Positions 31,731 to 33,324 of a stretch of 33,324 nt of DNA are shown piece by piece; positions within the stretch are counted from its first letter, which is position 1, and each line of letters starts with the position of its first letter. The DNA is from Anaerolineaceae bacterium UBA6107. GTDB lineage: Bacteria; Chloroflexota; Anaerolineae; Anaerolineales; Anaerolineaceae. Under the pieces are notes generated by a model. The model searched no databases. It was not told where the DNA came from and worked only from the letters and a program-made list of their open reading frames with translations. Made by a program: the position numbers and the translations under genes. The stretch is from positions 1-33,324 of the forward strand of contig DIWL01000001.1 in assembly GCA_002428455.1 (NCBI GenBank), given 5' to 3'.

Positions 31731-33053
31731 TTACTCGAGACCCGAGATACAGGTCTCTGCGGCGGCTTGCGCGTTCGCAGCGGCATCAGCAGCAGCAGTC
31801 TGTCCATTGTATACGGGCAGAAGTTCCGGCTTGATGGCATCCCATACACAGCGCATCTCAACAACGGTGGGCATGGGGGTGCCGTAGCTCATCTGAGCAG
31901 CGGAACCGGAGAGGATGGGATCACCAGTGATAACGTCAGCCGAAAGGGCTTCGGTCAGCGCGGGTAGACGGGTCAGTTTGGCGACCATGTCCACCTGGTT
32001 GTCGTAGCTGGTCGCGAAGTTGACAAAATCAACCACTGCGGCGAGTTTGGCGCCTTCAAGTTCCTTGGGGATCATGAAGAAGACACCGGAGGTGTAAGGA
32101 GCAGGATAGGTACCGGTAGCGGAAACCTGCGGGATGGGAGCTACACCAAGGTTTTCACCGAGGGCTTCCTTGTATCCACCAAGCGACCAGTCACCGTTGA
32201 TGATCATGGCAGCGTTGCCTTCTTTGAGGGCTGCATCCATGATGTCATAGTTGCTTTCAGCGGGCATGATGTTGGCGGCTTTGAGTTGATTCAGAAACTC
32301 AAATGTGGCAACCATTTCCGGAGTATTCAGGGTGGGGGTCACGCCATCGGCATCGAACACCTTACCGTTGAAACCACCCAGCCAGGGCACAAACCAGAAG
32401 GCTTCGGTTTCGTTGAACGCCAGGGCGAATTTGCCGGGGTTGGCGGCTACGAAATCAGCACCCATGGTAAGCAGTTCATCTGTGGTGGCGGGAGCAACGG
32501 GCATGAGGGACTTGTTGAAGATCAACATCAGGTGGTTACCATTGGAAACGGGAACACCCCAGGTCTGTCCATCGGGGCTCTGCACTGCTGCAGTGGCGCT
32601 GCCCACGAATTTGGTCAGATCGAAGAGACCATCAACTGGCTGGATCAGGTCGGCGGTGGTGAAGGGGCCAAGATGATCGGACACGGTCCACAGAAGCTCA
32701 GGCGCGGCGCCGGCAAGGCTGGCGGTCTGGAAGTCTTCACGCAGGGTTTCAACCTCTTTGTTGACGACAACGAAGGTGACTTCGGGGTGGGCAGCGGTGT
32801 AGGCATCGGCTAATGCCTGCACATACTGCAAACCACCATCGGCTTCGCCTTCTTTGGTCCAAAGGTTGATGGTGACAGCTTCCGCAACAGCGGGAGCTTC
32901 GGTGGCAACAGGAGCCTCAACAGCTGGGGCTTCGGTCGCAACAGGTGCCTCCGGAGCCACAGGGGCTTCGGTGGGGGCGGGCTGCGCGCAGGCGGCAAGG
33001 GCCATGGCTGCGATCAACAGCACGCTAAACAGGGGGAACAGCTTTTTGGTCAT
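31731..33053 (-). CDS. Lipoprotein sugar-binding protein of ABC transporter, MalE type
   Basis: This surface receptor delivers oligosaccharides to the permeases. The 440-residue protein has a lipoprotein signal (SVLLIAAMALAAC, Cys22) and then an Ala/Pro/Glu-rich tether to about residue 60. The mature domain begins at AVTINLWTKEGEADGG and follows family 1 binding proteins (LMLIFNKSLMPVAPATTDELL, AMIINGDWSLGGYKEALGENLGVAPIPQVS, GVFFMIPKELEGAKLAAVVDFV). GAGGAGA lies six bases before the ATG. It is first in the order binding protein, MalF type, MalG type. Maltodextrin is the likely ligand because of the neighbouring GH57 and GH13 genes; the ligand pocket cannot be read directly. Confidence 0.92.
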   Translation of the reverse strand: MTKKLFPLFSVLLIAAMALAACAQPAPTEAPVAPEAPVATEAPAVEAPVATEAPAVAEAVTINLWTKEGEADGGLQYVQALADAYTAAHPEVTFVVVNKEVETLREDFQTASLAGAAPELLWTVSDHLGPFTTADLIQPVDGLFDLTKFVGSATAAVQSPDGQTWGVPVSNGNHLMLIFNKSLMPVAPATTDELLTMGADFVAANPGKFALAFNETEAFWFVPWLGGFNGKVFDADGVTPTLNTPEMVATFEFLNQLKAANIMPAESNYDIMDAALKEGNAAMIINGDWSLGGYKEALGENLGVAPIPQVSATGTYPAPYTSGVFFMIPKELEGAKLAAVVDFVNFATSYDNQVDMVAKLTRLPALTEALSADVITGDPILSGSAAQMSYGTPMPTVVEMRCVWDAIKPELLPVYNGQTAAADAAANAQAAAETCISGLE

Positions 33054-33078
33054 TTCTTTTCTCCTCTTTTATTTTCAG

Positions 33079-33117
33079 ATAAGTTGAACTTATTCTGCAC
33101 AATCATTTAAGGTTCAA
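33079..33117 (-). promoter_or_regulatory. Probable promoter and operator of the sugar-transport operon
   Basis: On the minus strand TTGAAC (33112-33117), a 17-base spacer and AATAAG (33089-33094) form a plausible promoter. A 15-base perfect palindrome, ATAAGTTGAACTTAT (33079-33093), overlaps the -10 and the expected start site, a typical repressor position. A related imperfect element (AAGGTTCAATT) lies at the -35. Confidence 0.5.
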
Positions 33118-33283
33118 TTCTTCGATTATTGTCCTCCTTTTGATCACTTTCGGATTAAATCACACCAGGCTTACTGCCAATCAGCTAAGCCGTAGGAAAA
33201 AAATCTTTTTTTGTGGTCTTCAGAAGCATCTAGTCGCCCACCGATAATGCAATTTTTCAGCCATGTTATCATTAATCTTATAA

Positions 33284-33312
33284 ATGATAGTCGGCTCGAG
33301 TTGTTTTGTCAA
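33284..33312 (-). promoter_or_regulatory. Strong distal promoter facing the sugar-transport operon
   Basis: Consensus TTGACA (33307-33312), a 17-base spacer and TATCAT (33284-33289) on the minus strand. Transcription would start near 33277, more than 220 bases before the binding-protein ATG. The region between has no gene. It holds a hairpin at 33168-33191 (GGCTTA with TAAGCC, plus a CTG/CAG inner stem) and a short A/T-rich inverted repeat near 33195-33212. Confidence 0.55.
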
Positions 33313-33324
33313 GGAACTCTATAC

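Noticed and set aside
32286..32813. 175-codon Gly/His-rich open frame on the plus strand inside the binding-protein gene
   Set aside because: It is the complement of a GC-rich, strongly biased coding region; the composition is that of a shadow frame.
32870..32980. Repeats in the start of the binding-protein gene as a mobile or CRISPR-like repeat
   Set aside because: The repetition encodes an imperfect Ala-Pro-Val-Ala-Thr-Glu tether after the lipobox cysteine and is explained by protein composition.

Overview
The window looks like a chromosomal segment of a Chloroflexota bacterium, most likely class Anaerolineae. The grounds are overall protein character, moderate GC content, Thr/Pro- and Ala/Pro-rich extracytoplasmic linkers on lipoproteins, the housekeeping gene mix, and a TGS-uridine kinase of the kind seen in deep-branching anaerobes. 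This is inference from gene content; there is no rRNA in the window. I see no prophage, insertion sequence or CRISPR array.

Left part (1-10.1 kb): a tRNA-Gln(CUG) gene on the minus strand faces a plus-strand operon rpsF-ssb-rpsR, followed by a membrane-anchored PpiC-type foldase and a bidirectional terminator. Convergent to it is thrC-rnc-smc on the minus strand (rnc and smc overlap by ATGA). scpA is divergent from thrC, so both SMC and its kleisin ScpA are here, but scpB is not beside scpA. A minus-strand aldo/keto reductase converges on scpA.

Middle part (10.2-18.5 kb): a zinc-ribbon protein of unknown function, mutS, a convergent fmt, a mycoredoxin-like protein with a CGST active site, and a minus-strand cluster. 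That cluster encodes a polytopic membrane subtilase, an ECF sigma factor and an 83-residue single-pass membrane protein. The last three look like one transcription unit and may form a cell-surface signalling module.

Glycine/serine region (18.15-22.95 kb): a 386-base intergenic region carries a 14-bp tandem duplication, a good promoter and a leader with a terminator-like hairpin. It precedes a 1042-residue protein in which serine hydroxymethyltransferase (GlyA) is fused to the glycine-cleavage aminomethyltransferase (GcvT). A LysN/MocR-type aminotransferase follows, then a strong terminator. Fusing the two folate enzymes of glycine metabolism would couple two steps that use the same 5,10-methylene-tetrahydrofolate. 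This fusion and its leader are the most unusual items in the window.

Right part (22.95-33.3 kb), all minus strand: a TGS-domain uridine kinase-like protein, then an alpha-glucan utilisation locus. In transcription order the locus is a lipoprotein sugar-binding protein (MalE type), two permeases (MalF and MalG types), a large GH57 lipoprotein and a cytosolic-looking GH13 enzyme. The GH57 enzyme would cut glucans at the surface, the ABC system would import the oligosaccharides, and the GH13 enzyme would hydrolyse them inside. No ATPase subunit and no regulator gene are visible in the window.
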